Positions 5,414 through 6,415 of a DNA stretch of 6,415 nucleotides are shown in pieces. Each line of letters starts with the position of its first letter. The first letter of the stretch is position 1. The translations under genes were made by a program, and so were the position numbers. Source of the DNA: Oscillospiraceae bacterium (GTDB taxonomy: Bacteria; Bacillota; Clostridia; Oscillospirales; Ruminococcaceae); the NCBI GenBank assembly GCA_016303195.1, contig JAEDMD010000113.1, positions 1 through 6,415 of the forward strand, in the 5' to 3' direction. The notes beneath the pieces were generated by a model. It was not told the DNA's origin and ran no database searches. It saw nothing but the letters and a program-made list of their open reading frames with translations.

Positions 5414-5467
5414 AAACAAAGCGAGTTGTCATTTCATTCTTTGACAACTCGCTCTTTTCTTTGTTTA
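5414..5467. terminator. Strong bidirectional intrinsic terminator
   Basis: AGCGAGTTGTCA (5420-5431) and TGACAACTCGCT (5442-5453) form a perfect 12-bp stem with a 10-nt loop. On the plus strand a T-rich tract CTTTTCTTTGTTT follows. On the minus strand the reverse complement of AAACATAAACAAA gives TTTGTTTATGTTT. AAACAAAG (5414-5421) and CTTTGTTT (5460-5467) add a second arm of complementarity. It lies between the convergent AAC(3) gene and the 70-residue minus-strand gene, whose TAA stop (5465-5467) is inside the outer arm. Confidence 0.92.
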
Positions 5468-5677
5468 TTCGTCCTCATCACTGCACTCGTCAAGCCCATG
5501 CAAGAGCTGAATATAAACGCATTCAGCACGTTCATGCTCCTCGCCGTCAGTGGACATCATGAGTTCAAGGAAATACGCCTTTGCCTGTTCGTAGTCCATC
5601 CAGACCTCACGCTTGCCGTTGTACACGGTAGTTACCGTTTGGCTTTGTGGCATTCCTAATTCAGGTATAGCTAACAT
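5465..5677 (-). CDS. Small acidic protein downstream of the recombinase, unknown function
   Basis: This 70-residue protein starts MLAIPELGMPQSQTVTT, continues with YNGKREVWMDYEQAKAYFLE and a helical middle, and ends in an acidic tail (CSDEDE). I know similar short proteins with a VWMD-x4-AK-x-FFLE-like segment near site-specific recombinases in clostridial mobile elements, but no function. The start at ATG 5677 is preferred because GGAGGT (minus strand, 5690-5685) lies seven bases upstream. The in-frame ATG at 5692 would contain that site and has none of its own. A TATAAT box exists on the minus strand at 5728-5723, but I see no convincing -35. It may be transcribed with the recombinase and ends in the bidirectional terminator. 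Confidence 0.7.
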   Translation of the reverse strand: MLAIPELGMPQSQTVTTVYNGKREVWMDYEQAKAYFLELMMSTDGEEHERAECVYIQLLHGLDECSDEDE

Positions 5678-5691
5678 ATGGGTTACCTCCA

Positions 5692-6413
<722 letters not shown>

Positions 6414-6415
6414 GA

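Noticed and set aside
5426..5659. 77-codon plus-strand frame
   Set aside because: It begins inside the terminator stem and is antisense to the better supported 70-residue gene with its GGAGGT site.

Overview
The window looks like an accessory stretch of a Bacillota genome, most likely a gut clostridium close to Ruminococcus/Oscillospiraceae. This is inferred from AGGAGG-type ribosome binding sites, moderate GC, an RNHCP protein, XRE regulators carrying membrane or zinc-ribbon domains, and a TnpX-like serine recombinase. No marker gene fixes the taxon.

Layout. (1) 1-1690, plus strand, visibly more A/T-rich: the last 29 codons of an unidentified gene, then a tight run of a VOC/glyoxalase-fold protein, a small CDP-alcohol phosphatidyltransferase and a chloramphenicol-acetyltransferase-like protein. 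(2) 1691-1904: a junction with a short hairpin and two tiny ORFs of unknown status, where base composition changes. (3) 1905-3172: a PAP2-family membrane protein with altered catalytic motifs, overlapping by 31 nt an XRE regulator with a hydrophobic C-terminal half. (4) 3189-5373: a good sigma-A-type promoter, an XRE/zinc-ribbon regulator, a structured 134-nt leader with short ORFs, an RNHCP-domain protein and an AAC(3)-family acetyltransferase, closed by a strong bidirectional terminator at 5420-5453. (5) 5465-6392, minus strand: a 70-residue acidic protein and, upstream of it, a serine recombinase that keeps its catalytic domain but ends at 222 residues with an unrelated tail.

How it may work together (inference): several products belong to families that act on antibiotics or the envelope (CAT-like, AAC(3)-like, VOC, PAP2, CDP-alcohol phosphatidyltransferase), and two are XRE regulators placed beside such genes. 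The convergent recombinase remnant suggests that mobile elements shaped the locus. The most intriguing non-coding signal is the leader at 4000-4133, where two mutually exclusive hairpins and short translatable ORFs precede the RNHCP-AAC(3) pair. That is the geometry of translation-dependent attenuation, but it is unproven. No tRNA, rRNA, CRISPR array or intact insertion sequence was seen.
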